Positions 42,726 to 52,684 of a stretch of 64,000 nt of DNA are shown piece after piece. The number at the start of each line of letters is the position of its first letter. The stretch's first letter is position 1. The notes beneath the pieces were generated by a model, which did not search any database, was not told the origin of the DNA, and saw only the letters and a list, made by a program, of their open reading frames with translations. The DNA comes from Quadrisphaera setariae. GTDB lineage: Bacteria > Actinomycetota > Actinomycetes > Actinomycetales > Quadrisphaeraceae. A program made the position numbers and the translations under genes. Location of the stretch: positions 1-64,000 of the forward strand of contig NZ_VKAC01000015.1 in assembly GCF_008041935.1 (NCBI RefSeq), given 5' to 3'.

Positions 42726-45293
42726 ATGCTCGGGCTGACGAGCTCTGCCGTGCTGGCCGGGGTGCAGACCGCGGCCGGTGCGGCCGCACCTGCCAGCACG
42801 GCCGTGACCGGCCGTGACCAGACCATCGTCATCGCGATCGCGGTCATCGCCGCCCTCGGGCTGGTGATGGCGTTCGTGTTCCGCCGGCAGGTGCTCGCCG
42901 CGGGTGAGGGCACCGAGCGGATGCAGGAGATCGCCGCCGGCGTGCAGGAGGGGGCCAGCGCCTACCTGCGCCGCCAGTTCCGCACCCTGGCGGTCTTCGC
43001 GCTGCCGGTGGTGGCGCTGCTGTTCGTGCTCCCCGGTGACTGGGAGGTCCGCGTCGGCCGGGCCGTGCTCTTCCTCGTGGGAGCCCTGTTCTCCGCGGCG
43101 GTCGGCTACCTCGGCATGTCGCTGGCGGTGCGGGCGAACGTCCGCGTCGCCGCCGCGGCCCGCACCCCCGAGGGCCGCGCCGAGGGCTTCCGCCTGGCCA
43201 TCCGCACCGGTGGCACCGTCGGCATGGCCACGGTGGGCCTGGGGCTGCTCGGCGCGTCCCTCGTCGTGCTGTTCTTCAAGTCCGACGCCCCGACGATGCT
43301 CGAGGGCTTCGGCTTCGGGGCCGCGCTCGTGGCGATGTTCATGCGCGTGGGCGGCGGCATCTTCACCAAGGCCGCTGACGTCGGCGCGGACCTGGTCGGC
43401 AAGGTCGAGCAGGGCATCCCCGAGGACGACCCCCGCAACGCCGCCACCATCGCCGACAACGTGGGCGACAACGTGGGCGACTGCGCCGGCATGGCCGCCG
43501 ACCTCTTCGAGTCCTACGCGGTGACCCTGGTGGCCGCGCTCATCCTCGGGCGCGCCGCCTTCGGCGACTCCGGACTGGTCTTCCCGCTCCTCGTGCCCGC
43601 CGTGGGCGCCATCACCGCGGTCCTCGGCATCATGCTCATCCGCGCCCGCGGCTCCGAGAGCGGCCTGGGCGCCATCCAGCGCGGCTTCTACCTGTCGGCG
43701 GTCGTGTCCGCCGTCGGTTCCACGGCGGTGGCCTTCGCCTACCTGCCCTCCAGCTTCAGCGGCCTGACCGGTCTCACCCAGGCGGCCGCCCAGGTCGACA
43801 GCGACCCGCGCTTCCTGGCCTCGGCCGCGGTGATCGTGGGCATCCTGCTCGCCGTCGTCATCCTGTGGATCACCGGCTACTACACGGGCACCGAGTCGAA
43901 GCCGACCCAGGCCGTGGCCCGCACCTCGCTGACCGGTCCCGCGACGGTGGTGCTCTCCGGCATCGGCCTCGGCCTGACCTCGGCGGTCTACACCACGCTG
44001 ATCATCGGCGGCGCCGTGCTGCTGTGCTTCCTGCTGGCGGCCGGCAGCACCACCCTGGCGCTGTTCCTCGTGGCCCTGGCCGGCACCGGCCTGCTCACCA
44101 CGGTGGGCGTCATCGTGGCCATGGACACCTTCGGCCCGGTCAGCGACAACGCCCAGGGCATCGCGGAGATGTCGGGCGACGTCGACGAGGAGGCCGCGCG
44201 CACCCTCACCGACCTCGACGCCGTCGGCAACACCACCAAGGCGATCACCAAGGGCATCGCCATCGCGACGGCAGTTCTCGCCGCGACCGCGCTGTTCGGC
44301 TCTCTGACCGACACCTTCCTCACCGCCGCGCAGTCGGCCTTCGCCAGCGTGCAGGAGGTGCCCAGCCAGTTCGTGCTGCAGTCCCTGGGCCTGCAGCTGA
44401 ACCAGGGCGGCTTCGTCATCGCCATCGGCCAGGTCACGGTGCCCTCCGTGCTGGTGGGCTTGCTCGCCGGGTCCGCCGTCGTCTTCCTCTTCTCCGGCCT
44501 GGCGATCGACGCGGTGACCCGCGCCGCGGGGGCCATCGTCTTCGAGGTGCGCCGCCAGTTCCGGGAGAAGCCCGGGATCATGGACGGCACCGAGAAGCCC
44601 GAGTACGGCCGCGTGGTGGACATCTGCACCCGCGACTCGCTGCGCGAGCTGGCCACCCCGGGCCTGCTGGCGGTGCTCGCGCCCGTGGTGGTCGGCTTCG
44701 GCCTGGGCGTGGCGTCGCTGGCCGGCTTCCTGGCCGGGGCGATCGGCACCGGCGCGCTCATGGCGGTGTTCCTGTCCAACGCCGGCGGCGCGTGGGACAA
44801 CGCCAAGAAGCTCGTCGAGGACGGCCGCTACGGCGGCAAGGGCTCCGAGGCCCATGCCGCCACCGTCATCGGCGACACCGTCGGCGACCCCTTCAAGGAC
44901 ACCGCCGGCCCGGCCATCAACCCGCTGCTCAAGGTGATGAACCTCGTCGCGATCCTCATCGTGCCGGCCGTCGTCGCCCTGACCGTGGGGGAGAGCGCCA
45001 GCACCCCGATCCGCCTGGGCATCGCGGCCGTGGCGCTGCTCGTGCTCGTCGTGGCCGTCTACCTCTCGGCGCGGCGCACCAGCGCCCTGGACGCCGACGA
45101 GGACGACGACGACCTCGACGACGACCTCGACGACGACGGCGACGGCTCGGCCCAGGACTCCCCGTCCGACGTCGACCGTCCCGCCCGCGCCGTCGAGGGC
45201 GCCCCGGCGGCCGTGGGCCTCACGAAGCCCGCGGCGGGAGCGGCCGGTGGGGCCGCCCCCCAGCGCGAGCCGGAGAGCGAGCCCAGCCGCTGA
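42726..45293 (+). CDS. hppA: Proton-translocating membrane pyrophosphatase
   Basis: An 855-residue protein with about 16 helices that couples pyrophosphate hydrolysis to proton export. The substrate site DVGADLVGKVEQGIPEDDPR and ADNVGDNVGDCAGMAADLFE are intact, as is the C-terminal GDTVGDPFKDTAGPAIN. Lysine in GNTTKA (Lys505) marks the K+-independent class. The C-terminus is extended by a highly acidic tract (Asp/Glu, about 785-805) and a Pro/Ala tail, not part of the core enzyme. ATG 42726 follows GAGGAGG. Confidence 0.95.
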   Translation: MLGLTSSAVLAGVQTAAGAAAPASTAVTGRDQTIVIAIAVIAALGLVMAFVFRRQVLAAGEGTERMQEIAAGVQEGASAYLRRQFRTLAVFALPVVALLFVLPGDWEVRVGRAVLFLVGALFSAAVGYLGMSLAVRANVRVAAAARTPEGRAEGFRLAIRTGGTVGMATVGLGLLGASLVVLFFKSDAPTMLEGFGFGAALVAMFMRVGGGIFTKAADVGADLVGKVEQGIPEDDPRNAATIADNVGDNVGDCAGMAADLFESYAVTLVAALILGRAAFGDSGLVFPLLVPAVGAITAVLGIMLIRARGSESGLGAIQRGFYLSAVVSAVGSTAVAFAYLPSSFSGLTGLTQAAAQVDSDPRFLASAAVIVGILLAVVILWITGYYTGTESKPTQAVARTSLTGPATVVLSGIGLGLTSAVYTTLIIGGAVLLCFLLAAGSTTLALFLVALAGTGLLTTVGVIVAMDTFGPVSDNAQGIAEMSGDVDEEAARTLTDLDAVGNTTKAITKGIAIATAVLAATALFGSLTDTFLTAAQSAFASVQEVPSQFVLQSLGLQLNQGGFVIAIGQVTVPSVLVGLLAGSAVVFLFSGLAIDAVTRAAGAIVFEVRRQFREKPGIMDGTEKPEYGRVVDICTRDSLRELATPGLLAVLAPVVVGFGLGVASLAGFLAGAIGTGALMAVFLSNAGGAWDNAKKLVEDGRYGGKGSEAHAATVIGDTVGDPFKDTAGPAINPLLKVMNLVAILIVPAVVALTVGESASTPIRLGIAAVALLVLVVAVYLSARRTSALDADEDDDDLDDDLDDDGDGSAQDSPSDVDRPARAVEGAPAAVGLTKPAAGAAGGAAPQREPESEPSR

Positions 45294-45295
45294 CG

Positions 45296-45301
45296 TACCG
45301 T
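45296..45301 (+). promoter_or_regulatory. -10 element of the methyltransferase gene (leaderless)
   Basis: TACCGT, 6 nt before the ATG at 45308 and beginning 3 bp after the hppA stop. Confidence 0.5.
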
Positions 45302-45307
45302 CGGGGC

Positions 45308-46912
45308 ATGACCCCGGCGGCCCAGCAGACGGCCCACCAGACGGTCCAGCGCAGGGCGCACCTCCGGCCGCCGAGGCCCCCGCAGCTCGCGGGGGTCTCG
45401 GCGGCCGCGCTGCGCTCGGACCTGGAGCGCTCCGGGTGGACGGTGGAGGGCGTCGAGCAGCTCCTCGGCCCGGTGGCGGAGGCGGCGCTGCGCCGCGACT
45501 CCCACGTGCCGGCGCTGCGCGCCGCCCGGGCCGCGGGCGACGGCGACCCGGTGGGCGTGCTCACGAGGCTGTTCCTCCTGGCGCAGCCGGTGCCCCGCGC
45601 CGCCCTCGCCGCCGCCCTGCCGGCCACCGGCAGCGACGGCGCGGTGGCCGCCGGCCTCGTCGAGGCGGCCGGCGCCGCCCCCGACGACGCGGTGCGCGCC
45701 CTCGTGGACCTGCGCCCGCACGCCGCCGTCGACGCGCTCGGGGAGGTGGCCTGGTGGGTGGCCTCGGACCTGGGCGAGCACGCCCTGGGCGACGGGCAGC
45801 CGCTGCCGCCCGAGCACGTGCTGGGGATCGGCGGGGCGTCGGCGTCGCTGGCGCGCCTGGCCGTGCGCACGCCCGCGCAGCGGGTGCTCGACGTCGGCAC
45901 CGGCAGCGGCGTGCAGGCGCTCCACGCCACCCGCCACGCCCGCTCGGTGGTGGCCACCGACACCTCCGCGCGCGCCCTGGGCTTCGCCGCCTTCAACGCC
46001 GCTGTCGCCGGGGTGGAGCTGGACCTGCGCCGCGGCAGCCTGCTGGAGCCCGTGGCCGGCGAGCGCTTCGACCAGGTGGTCTCCAACCCGCCGTTCGTCG
46101 TCACCCCGCGCGCCGCGGGCGTGCCGGGCTGGGAGTACCGCGACGGCGGCCTCGTGGGCGACGAGGTGGTCCGCCAGCTGGTCACCGGCCTCGGTGGGGT
46201 GCTCGCCCCCGGCGGCAGCGCGCAGCTGCTCGGCAACTGGGAGCACCGCGCCGGTGAGGGCTGGCGGGACCGCGTGCAGGGCTGGCTGGACGAGTCCGGC
46301 CTCGACGGCTGGGTGGTGCAGCGCGAGGTCATGGACCCGGCGCACTACGCCGAGACGTGGATCCGCGACGGCGGCCAGCGTCCCGGCCCTGAGGCCGACG
46401 CGCTGCTGGAGGCCTGGCTCGACGACTTCGCCGCCCGCGGCGTGGAGGCCGTCGGCCTGGGGTTCGTCGTCCTGCACGCGCCGCCCGCCGAGTCCTCGGC
46501 GCGCACGCGCTGGACCCGCGTGGAGGAGGTCACCGGTCCGCTGGAGCGCCCGCTCGGCGAGCACGTGGCCGCGGTGCTGGCGGCCCGTGACCGGCTGGCC
46601 GTCACCGACGACGACGCGCTGCTCGCCGCCCGCCTGCGGGTGGCCGACGACGTCACCGAGGAGCGGCACGCGCGCCCCGGCGAGGGCGGTCCGCGCGCGG
46701 TGCTGCTGCGCGCGGGCGGCGGGCTGGGCCGCGTCGCCTCCGTCGGGACGGCGCTCGCCGGCCTGGTGGGCGCCTGCGACGGCGAGCTGGAGGTCGGCCA
46801 GGTGGTCGGCGCGCTGGCGGTGCTGCTGGAGGTGGACGCCGGCGCGCTGCGCGCCGAGCTGCTGCCGCAGGTGCGCGGGCTCGTCGAGGACGGCCTGCTG
46901 GAGTGGACGTGA
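45308..46912 (+). CDS. SAM-dependent methyltransferase (small-domain RsmC/HemK type)
   Basis: A 534-residue protein with a long N-terminal helical region (about 1-180), then a Rossmann methyltransferase: motif I VLDVGTGSGVQAL, acidic loop VVATDTSARAL and the NPPF motif VVSNPPFVV (amino-group methylation of Asn/Gln or adenine/guanine). The last 150 residues have no clear assignment. Substrate unknown; the NPPF signature suits rRNA or protein release-factor modification. It is conserved between hppA and topA in Streptomyces. Confidence 0.85.
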   Translation: MTPAAQQTAHQTVQRRAHLRPPRPPQLAGVSAAALRSDLERSGWTVEGVEQLLGPVAEAALRRDSHVPALRAARAAGDGDPVGVLTRLFLLAQPVPRAALAAALPATGSDGAVAAGLVEAAGAAPDDAVRALVDLRPHAAVDALGEVAWWVASDLGEHALGDGQPLPPEHVLGIGGASASLARLAVRTPAQRVLDVGTGSGVQALHATRHARSVVATDTSARALGFAAFNAAVAGVELDLRRGSLLEPVAGERFDQVVSNPPFVVTPRAAGVPGWEYRDGGLVGDEVVRQLVTGLGGVLAPGGSAQLLGNWEHRAGEGWRDRVQGWLDESGLDGWVVQREVMDPAHYAETWIRDGGQRPGPEADALLEAWLDDFAARGVEAVGLGFVVLHAPPAESSARTRWTRVEEVTGPLERPLGEHVAAVLAARDRLAVTDDDALLAARLRVADDVTEERHARPGEGGPRAVLLRAGGGLGRVASVGTALAGLVGACDGELEVGQVVGALAVLLEVDAGALRAELLPQVRGLVEDGLLEWT

Positions 46913-46916
46913 TGCC

Positions 46917-47960
46917 GTGAGCGCCCCCACCAGCACCGGCGCGCGCAGTGCGGCGGTCGTGGTCGCCGGGGTGCTGGTCGCCGCCGCGTCCGCGGTGGGC
47001 GTGTGGGTGCTGCACCGCGTGTTCGTGCTGACCGCGCACGGGCAGGCCGTCGACGAGGCCGCGCTGGTCGGCGCGCGCACCCGGCTGTGGCGCCTGGAGG
47101 ACGGCGCGAACGTCGTCCTCGACAGCGTCTCCGCGGTGGCGGTGCTCGCGGCGCTGGCCGTGGTGGCGGTGGTCGCCCTGGCGCAGCGCCGCGTGCGCCT
47201 GGCGGTGGCCGCGGTGGTGCTCGTCGGCGGTGCGCTGGCCACCACCCAGCTGGCCAAGCACGTCCTGCTGTCCCGGCCCGACCTCGACGTCACCTACGCC
47301 CTCGACAACTCCCTGCCGAGCGGCCACACGACCTTCGCCGGCGCCGTGTCCGCGGCGGCGCTGCTCGTGGCGCCGGTCCGGCTGCGGCCGCTGGTGGCCG
47401 TGCTCGGGGCGGCCTACACGTCCGCCATCGGGGTCGGCACCCTCGCGGCGGGCTGGCACCGCCCCAGCGACGCGGTGGCCGCCATGCTCGTGGTGCTGGC
47501 CTGGGGGGCCCTGCTCGCGCCGCTGGCGGGGGGCCGCCCGACGGCGGGGGTGGGGTCGGCCGGACGCGCCGCCGCCGTCGTCGTCCTCGTGGCCGGTGCG
47601 GTGGTGGGGCTCGGCGCAGCGGCCGCCGCGCTGGCCGTCACGTGGGCGGCGGTGCCCCCGGAGCCGACCGGTCGGCTGGGCCAGCTGGTGGCCGGAGCGG
47701 GCGGTGCGCTGGGGGTGGGCGGTGCCGCCTGCTCGGCCCTGCTGGTGCTCCTCCTGCTGCAGCGCTCCGCCGATCGATCGGCTGACCGAGCGGCTGACCG
47801 AGCGGCCGACCGAGGGCCTGGCCGGGCGGTCTCCGAGACGGCCGGCCAGGTGGCCGGTGCCGGGCCGGAGACGACGCCGGACGGGTGGCCCCGCCCCGCC
47901 GGCGGGGGACCGGCGCGCCGCGCGCCGGGGGCGGGGCCGGCGCAGCGGGAGGTACGGTGA
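46917..47960 (+). CDS. PAP2-family membrane phosphatase
   Basis: A 347-residue integral membrane lipid phosphatase of the PAP2 superfamily. The three active-site motifs are KHVLLSRPD, PSGHTTF and the His-Asp segment GWHRPSDAV. About seven helices are predicted. Substrates may be undecaprenyl pyrophosphate or phosphatidic acid; not decided. The C-terminal tail is repetitive (ADRSADRAADRAADRG) from three 12-bp DNA units at 47775-47810, then Gly/Pro-rich. It starts 4 bp after the methyltransferase stop. Confidence 0.88.
   Translation: MSAPTSTGARSAAVVVAGVLVAAASAVGVWVLHRVFVLTAHGQAVDEAALVGARTRLWRLEDGANVVLDSVSAVAVLAALAVVAVVALAQRRVRLAVAAVVLVGGALATTQLAKHVLLSRPDLDVTYALDNSLPSGHTTFAGAVSAAALLVAPVRLRPLVAVLGAAYTSAIGVGTLAAGWHRPSDAVAAMLVVLAWGALLAPLAGGRPTAGVGSAGRAAAVVVLVAGAVVGLGAAAAALAVTWAAVPPEPTGRLGQLVAGAGGALGVGGAACSALLVLLLLQRSADRSADRAADRAADRGPGRAVSETAGQVAGAGPETTPDGWPRPAGGGPARRAPGAGPAQREVR
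47775..47810 (+). repeat. 12-bp tandem repeat in the PAP2 gene tail
   Basis: Three imperfect units of CGAGCGGCTGAC, encoding alternating ADR/SADR in the cytoplasmic or external tail of the phosphatase. Confidence 0.7.
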
Positions 47961-48109
47961 CCGCGCCGCAGCCGACGGCGAGGCCCGGGTCCCCCGGCTG
48001 AGCCGCCGCGCGGGACGCCCCCGGAGGGCTCACCGCTGACGGCCCGACCGCTCAGACACGCACCCGCTGGCCGCGCGCCAGCCCGACCGCCAGGAAGGCA
48101 GGCCCGTCC

Positions 48110-50992
48110 GTGGCCCGAAGCTCCACCTCCGCAGCGCCCGTGCGCCGGCTCGTCATCGTCGAGTCGCCGGCCAAGGCGCGCACCATCGCCGGCTACCTCG
48201 GCGACGGGTACGAGGTCGAGGCCAGCGTCGGCCACATCCGCGACCTGCCGCAGCCCTCCGAGCTGCCCGCGGAGATGAAGAAGGGCCCGTTCGGCAAGTT
48301 CGCCGTGGACGTGGAGAACGGCTTCGAGCCTTACTACGTGGTCGACGCCGACAAGAAGAAGAAGGTCACCGAGCTCAAGCGGGCCCTCAAGGAGGCCGAC
48401 GAGCTCTACCTCGCCACCGACGAGGACCGCGAGGGCGAGGCCATCGCGTGGCACCTGCTGCAGACCCTCCAGCCCACTGTGCCGGTCAAGCGGATGGTCT
48501 TCCACGAGATCACCCGGGAGGCCATCCAGCGCGCCCTGGAGGCCACGCGCGACATCGACGCGCACATGGTCGACGCGCAGGAGACCCGCCGGATCCTCGA
48601 CCGCCTGTACGGCTACGAGGTCTCCCCGGTGCTGTGGCGCAAGGTCCGCGCCGGCCTGTCCGCGGGCCGCGTGCAGTCCGTGGCCACCCGCATGGTCGTG
48701 GAGCGCGAGCGCGAGCGGATGGCGTTCCGCTCGGCGTCGTACTGGGACGTCCAGGCCGACCTGTCAGCGCAGGACCCGGCGTCCGCTGCCGCCCAGCGCT
48801 TCACCACCCGCCTCGTCTCCGTCGACGGCGCCCGCGTGGCCACCGGCCGCGACTTCGCCGACACCGGCCAGCTCACCGAGCGCGCCGCCGCCCTCGGCGC
48901 CGGGCTGGTGCGCCTGGACGAGGCCGCCGCCACCGCCGTCGCGCAGGGCCTGCGGGCCGCCGGCGCGCAGGGCCTGGCGGTGACCTCGGTGGAGACCAAG
49001 CCCTACTCCCGCAAGCCCGCGGCGCCGTTCACCACCTCCACGCTGCAGCAGGAGGCCAGCCGCAAGCTCGGCTCCTCGGCCCGCCAGACGATGCGCACCG
49101 CCCAGTCGCTGTACGAGAACGGCTGGATCACGTACATGCGCACCGACTCGGTGTCGCTGTCGCAGCAGGCGGTCAGCGCCGCGCGCTCGCAGGCGGCGCA
49201 GCTGTACGGCGCGGAGTACGTGGCGGAGAAGCCGCGCACCTACGCCTCCAAGGCGAAGAACGCGCAGGAGGCCCACGAGGCCATCCGTCCCGCCGGTGAC
49301 GTCTTCCGCACCCCGGCGCAGGTGGCGGGCCAGCTGCGCGGCGAGGAGTTCCGCCTCTACGAGATGATCTGGCAGCGCACCGTCGCCAGCCAGATGGCCG
49401 ACGCCCGCGGCTCCACCGCCACCGTGCGGATCGGGGGCTCGGTGGACGTCGTCGCCCCCGCCGGCGCTCCCGCGGGCGAGGGCACCTCGCCCACCGGCAC
49501 GCTGCGGCCCGGTGCGCACCAGGTGGAGCTGTCCGCCTCGGGCACCGTCATCACCTTCCGCGGCTTCCTGGCCGCCTACGAGGAGGGGCGCGACGAGGAG
49601 CGCCACGGCTCGGGGGACGCCGAGCGGCGCCTGCCGCAGCTGGAGCAGGGACAGCGCGTGGACGTGCTGGCCGCCTCCGCCGACGGCCACGAGACCTCCC
49701 CGCCGCCGCGCTACACCGAGGCGAGCCTGGTGAAGGCCCTGGAGGAGCGGGGCATCGGGCGCCCGTCCACCTACGCGGCGACCATCGCCACCATCTCCGA
49801 CCGCGGCTACGTGTGGCGCCGAGGCACCGCGCTGGTGCCCAGCTGGCTGGCGTTCGCTGTGGTGAGGCTGCTCGAGGAGCACTTCGACCACCTGGTCGAC
49901 TACGACTTCACCGCCGAGATGGAGGACGACCTCGACAGGATCGCCAGCGGTTCCGAGGACCGCCGCGCCTGGCTGAGCCGCTTCTACTTCGGCACCGACG
50001 GCGCGGGCGGCTCCGCCGCCGCGGGTGGCGGCGCCGGCGGGGGTGCGCCGTCCCCGGCCGGGCGCACCGGGCTGAAGCCGCTGGTGGAGCACCTCGGCGA
50101 CATCGACGCCCGCGGCGTCAACTCCCTCGACGTGGGCGAGGGCATCACGCTGCGGGTCGGCCGCTACGGCCCCTACCTCGAGATCCCGCCGGCGGAGGGT
50201 GCGCCCGAGGGCGCCGAGCCCCAGCGCGCCTCGGTCCCGGACGACCTCGCCCCCGACGAGCTGACCCCCGCCAAGGCCCGCGAGCTGCTGGAGACCGCCG
50301 GCGACGGCGAGCGCGAGCTCGGCACCGACCCGGCCACCGGCCGCACGGTGGTGACCCGCGCGGGGCGGTTCGGCCCCTACGTCACCGAGGTGCTCGAGGA
50401 CGGCGCTCCCAAGAGCGCCAAGCCCCGCACCGCCTCGCTGTTCAAGAGCATGCAGCTGCAGACCGTCGGGCTCGACGAGGCGCTGAAGCTGCTGTCGCTG
50501 CCGCGCCTGGTGGGCACCGACCCCGCCACCGGCGAGGAGATCACCGCCCAGAACGGCCGCTACGGGCCCTACCTCAAGAAGGGCACCGACTCGCGGTCGC
50601 TCACCAGCGAGGACCAGCTCTTCGAGGTGACCCTGGAGGAGGCCCTCGCGCTGTACGCCGAGCCCAAGCGCGGTCGCGGCGGCCGGGCGGCGGCGGCGCC
50701 GCTGCGCGAGCTCGGCACCGACCCGGTGAGCGGCTCCCCGGTGGTGGTGAAGGAGGGGCGGTTCGGTCCCTACGTCACCGACGGCACCACCAACGCCACG
50801 CTGCGCACCGCCGACACGGTCGAGGCCGTGACCCTGGAGCGCGCCGCGGAGCTGCTGGCCGAGAAGCGCGCCAAGGGACCGGCCAAGGGCACCAAGGGCG
50901 GGGCGAAGACGGGGGCCAGGGCGGGCGCGAAGACCGCGACCAAGCGGGCCCCGCGCGCGAGCACCACCCGGTCGACGCCGGCCGGGGGCTGA
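48110..50992 (+). CDS. topA: DNA topoisomerase I
   Basis: A 960-residue type IA topoisomerase that relaxes negative supercoils. The TOPRIM domain (LVIVESPAKARTIAGYLG, then YLATDEDREGEAIAWHLL) and the catalytic tyrosine Tyr342 (GWITYMRTDS) are intact. No zinc Cys motifs follow; instead four GRYGPYL/GRFGPYV repeats form the actinobacterial C-terminal domain, ending in a Lys/Ala/Gly-rich tail. GTG 48110 has only a distant AGGAAGG; the 149-bp gap before it holds nothing recognisable. Confidence 0.96.
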   Translation: MARSSTSAAPVRRLVIVESPAKARTIAGYLGDGYEVEASVGHIRDLPQPSELPAEMKKGPFGKFAVDVENGFEPYYVVDADKKKKVTELKRALKEADELYLATDEDREGEAIAWHLLQTLQPTVPVKRMVFHEITREAIQRALEATRDIDAHMVDAQETRRILDRLYGYEVSPVLWRKVRAGLSAGRVQSVATRMVVERERERMAFRSASYWDVQADLSAQDPASAAAQRFTTRLVSVDGARVATGRDFADTGQLTERAAALGAGLVRLDEAAATAVAQGLRAAGAQGLAVTSVETKPYSRKPAAPFTTSTLQQEASRKLGSSARQTMRTAQSLYENGWITYMRTDSVSLSQQAVSAARSQAAQLYGAEYVAEKPRTYASKAKNAQEAHEAIRPAGDVFRTPAQVAGQLRGEEFRLYEMIWQRTVASQMADARGSTATVRIGGSVDVVAPAGAPAGEGTSPTGTLRPGAHQVELSASGTVITFRGFLAAYEEGRDEERHGSGDAERRLPQLEQGQRVDVLAASADGHETSPPPRYTEASLVKALEERGIGRPSTYAATIATISDRGYVWRRGTALVPSWLAFAVVRLLEEHFDHLVDYDFTAEMEDDLDRIASGSEDRRAWLSRFYFGTDGAGGSAAAGGGAGGGAPSPAGRTGLKPLVEHLGDIDARGVNSLDVGEGITLRVGRYGPYLEIPPAEGAPEGAEPQRASVPDDLAPDELTPAKARELLETAGDGERELGTDPATGRTVVTRAGRFGPYVTEVLEDGAPKSAKPRTASLFKSMQLQTVGLDEALKLLSLPRLVGTDPATGEEITAQNGRYGPYLKKGTDSRSLTSEDQLFEVTLEEALALYAEPKRGRGGRAAAAPLRELGTDPVSGSPVVVKEGRFGPYVTDGTTNATLRTADTVEAVTLERAAELLAEKRAKGPAKGTKGGAKTGARAGAKTATKRAPRASTTRSTPAGG

Positions 50993-51122
50993 CGGGCTCG
51001 CGCGGCCGGGACAGGGGCTCGACCGTGAGGCGCACCGCGCCCGCCCGCACGCACCACCCGTTCGGCCCCCATCCGAGGGGCGAGCAGCGACGAACTGCTG
51101 CCAGGAGCACGGAGGAGGACCC

Positions 51123-51770
51123 GTGGGCCAGGAAGGGGTGAGTCGTGCCGGAGCAGGCGCAGGGCGCGGCGGTGACCCGCTGGCCGCGGCGATGGCCCGG
51201 GTGGCCGGGGGAGACCGGGACGCGTTCGCCGAGGTCTACGACGCCGTGGCGCCGAAGGTGCTCGGCGTGACGCGCGCCGTGCTGCGCAACCCGTCCCAGG
51301 CGGAGGAGGTGGCGCAGGAGGTGATGGTCGAGCTGTGGCGCCAGGCCGCGCGCTTCGACCCCGAGGCGGGTTCGGTCGGCGCCTGGGCGGCCACCATCGC
51401 CCACCGGCGCGCCGTCGACCGCGTGCGCTCCGTGCGGTCACGCGAGGACCGCGAGGACCGGGTGGCCGCCGGCGAGAACCGCACCGCCTACGACGACGTC
51501 TCCGAGCAGGTGCTGCAGCACGAGGACGAGACCCGCGTGCGGGCGGCGCTGGGCGGCTTGACGGACCTGCAGCGCGAGGCCGTGGTGCTCGCCTACTGGG
51601 GCGGGCGCACCTCCACGGAGATCTCCCAGCGCCTGGGCGTCCCGGTGCCCACCGTCAAGACGCGCCTGCGCGACGGGCTGACCCGGCTGCGCACCGAGAT
51701 GACGCGCTCCGAGCCCGGAGCGGCACCCGCGGCGCGGACCGCCGGCTCGACGGTGAGGAGGACGACGTGA
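51123..51770 (+). CDS. sigK: ECF sigma factor, SigK-like
   Basis: A 215-residue ECF sigma factor. Region 2 (FAEVYDAVAPKVLGVTRAVLR, AEEVAQEVMVELWRQAARFD) and region 4 (LQREAVVLAYWGGRTSTEIS, VPVPTVKTRLRDGLTRLR) are complete. GGAGGAGGA directly precedes the GTG at 51123. It overlaps the downstream rskA-like anti-sigma gene by 4 bp. SigK in mycobacteria governs exported protein genes and responds to redox through RskA; the target regulon here is unknown. Confidence 0.9.
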   Translation: MGQEGVSRAGAGAGRGGDPLAAAMARVAGGDRDAFAEVYDAVAPKVLGVTRAVLRNPSQAEEVAQEVMVELWRQAARFDPEAGSVGAWAATIAHRRAVDRVRSVRSREDREDRVAAGENRTAYDDVSEQVLQHEDETRVRAALGGLTDLQREAVVLAYWGGRTSTEISQRLGVPVPTVKTRLRDGLTRLRTEMTRSEPGAAPAARTAGSTVRRTT

Positions 51771-52606
51771 GCGAGCACGACCTGACCGCCGCCTACGCCG
51801 TCGACGCCCTCACCGGCGCCGAGGCGCGCGAGGCCGAGGCGCACCTCGCCGGCTGCGCGGCCTGCCGCGCCGAGCTGGCCGAGCTGCGCGAGGCCCTGGC
51901 CGACCTCACCGCCCCGGTGGAGCCCTCCGCCGCGCTGCGCGCCTCCGTGCTCGCGGCGCTGGACGACGTCGAGCAGCTGCCGCCCGCTCCGCCGTCGACC
52001 GCGGCAGCGCGGCCGGCCGCTGCGGCGACGACCACGCCCCCGTCCACCGCCGCTGTGGCGGAGGCGGCCCCGGAGCCCTCCGCCGAGGGCGGGGACGAGC
52101 TGGCGCTGCGGCGCGCCCGCCGGCGCTCCCGCAGCAGCCGCTGGCTGCCCGCGGTGGCCGCCGCTGCCGCCGCCGTCCTCGTGGCCGCCGCCGCTCTTGG
52201 CGGGTGGACCGCGCTGCGCTGGCGCGCCGACGCCGAGCGCGCCCAGCAGACGGCCTACGCCGTCGCGAAGATCGCCGCTGCCCCCGACGCCGTCACCGTG
52301 GCGGCGCAGGACGGCGGCGACGGATGGGGCTCCACCCGCGTGGTCGCCTCGGCGTCCCTGGGTGAGGCGGTGCTCGTGCCCACGGGCGTCGAGCAGGCGC
52401 CCCGCGGCCGCACCTGGCAGCTGTGGTGGGTCACCGGGGACCAGGCCCCCCGCTCCGCCGGCACCGTCTCGGACCCTGCGGACGCTCCTGAGGTGCTCCA
52501 GGGCGCCGCTGAGGGCGCCACCGCGGTGGCCGTGACGCTCGAGCCCGCCGGTGGCAGCACCGCCCCGACGAGCACCCCGGTGGCCGTCTACCCGCTCGCG
52601 GCGTGA
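51767..52606 (+). CDS. rskA: Anti-sigma factor, RskA-like with HxxxCxxC zinc finger
   Basis: A 279-residue membrane anti-sigma factor. The cytoplasmic N-terminus has the zinc motif HLAGCAACRAEL (about 25-36), followed by a Pro/Ala linker, one membrane helix (about 126-148) and an external RskA domain (TWQLWWVTGDQAPRSAG, VAVTLEPAGGST). A second, plain Cys-pair form is absent in mycobacterial RskA, so the visible zinc finger adds a redox/zinc sensor type. Regulated proteolysis would free SigK. Coupled to sigK by a GTGA overlap. Confidence 0.88.
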   Translation: MSEHDLTAAYAVDALTGAEAREAEAHLAGCAACRAELAELREALADLTAPVEPSAALRASVLAALDDVEQLPPAPPSTAAARPAAAATTTPPSTAAVAEAAPEPSAEGGDELALRRARRRSRSSRWLPAVAAAAAAVLVAAAALGGWTALRWRADAERAQQTAYAVAKIAAAPDAVTVAAQDGGDGWGSTRVVASASLGEAVLVPTGVEQAPRGRTWQLWWVTGDQAPRSAGTVSDPADAPEVLQGAAEGATAVAVTLEPAGGSTAPTSTPVAVYPLAA

Positions 52607-52678
52607 CCCCGCGCGGACCTCGGCGCACCACTGCTCCGGGTGGCTGTGCACGGACCGTCCGCGGTCAGCAGCCGCGGT

Positions 52679-52684
52679 TACATT
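52679..52684 (+). promoter_or_regulatory. -10 element of the MFS-tmk gene (leaderless)
   Basis: TACATT, 6 nt before the GTG at 52691; it makes that GTG the likely start and leaves the GTG at 52640 outside the transcript. Confidence 0.55.
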
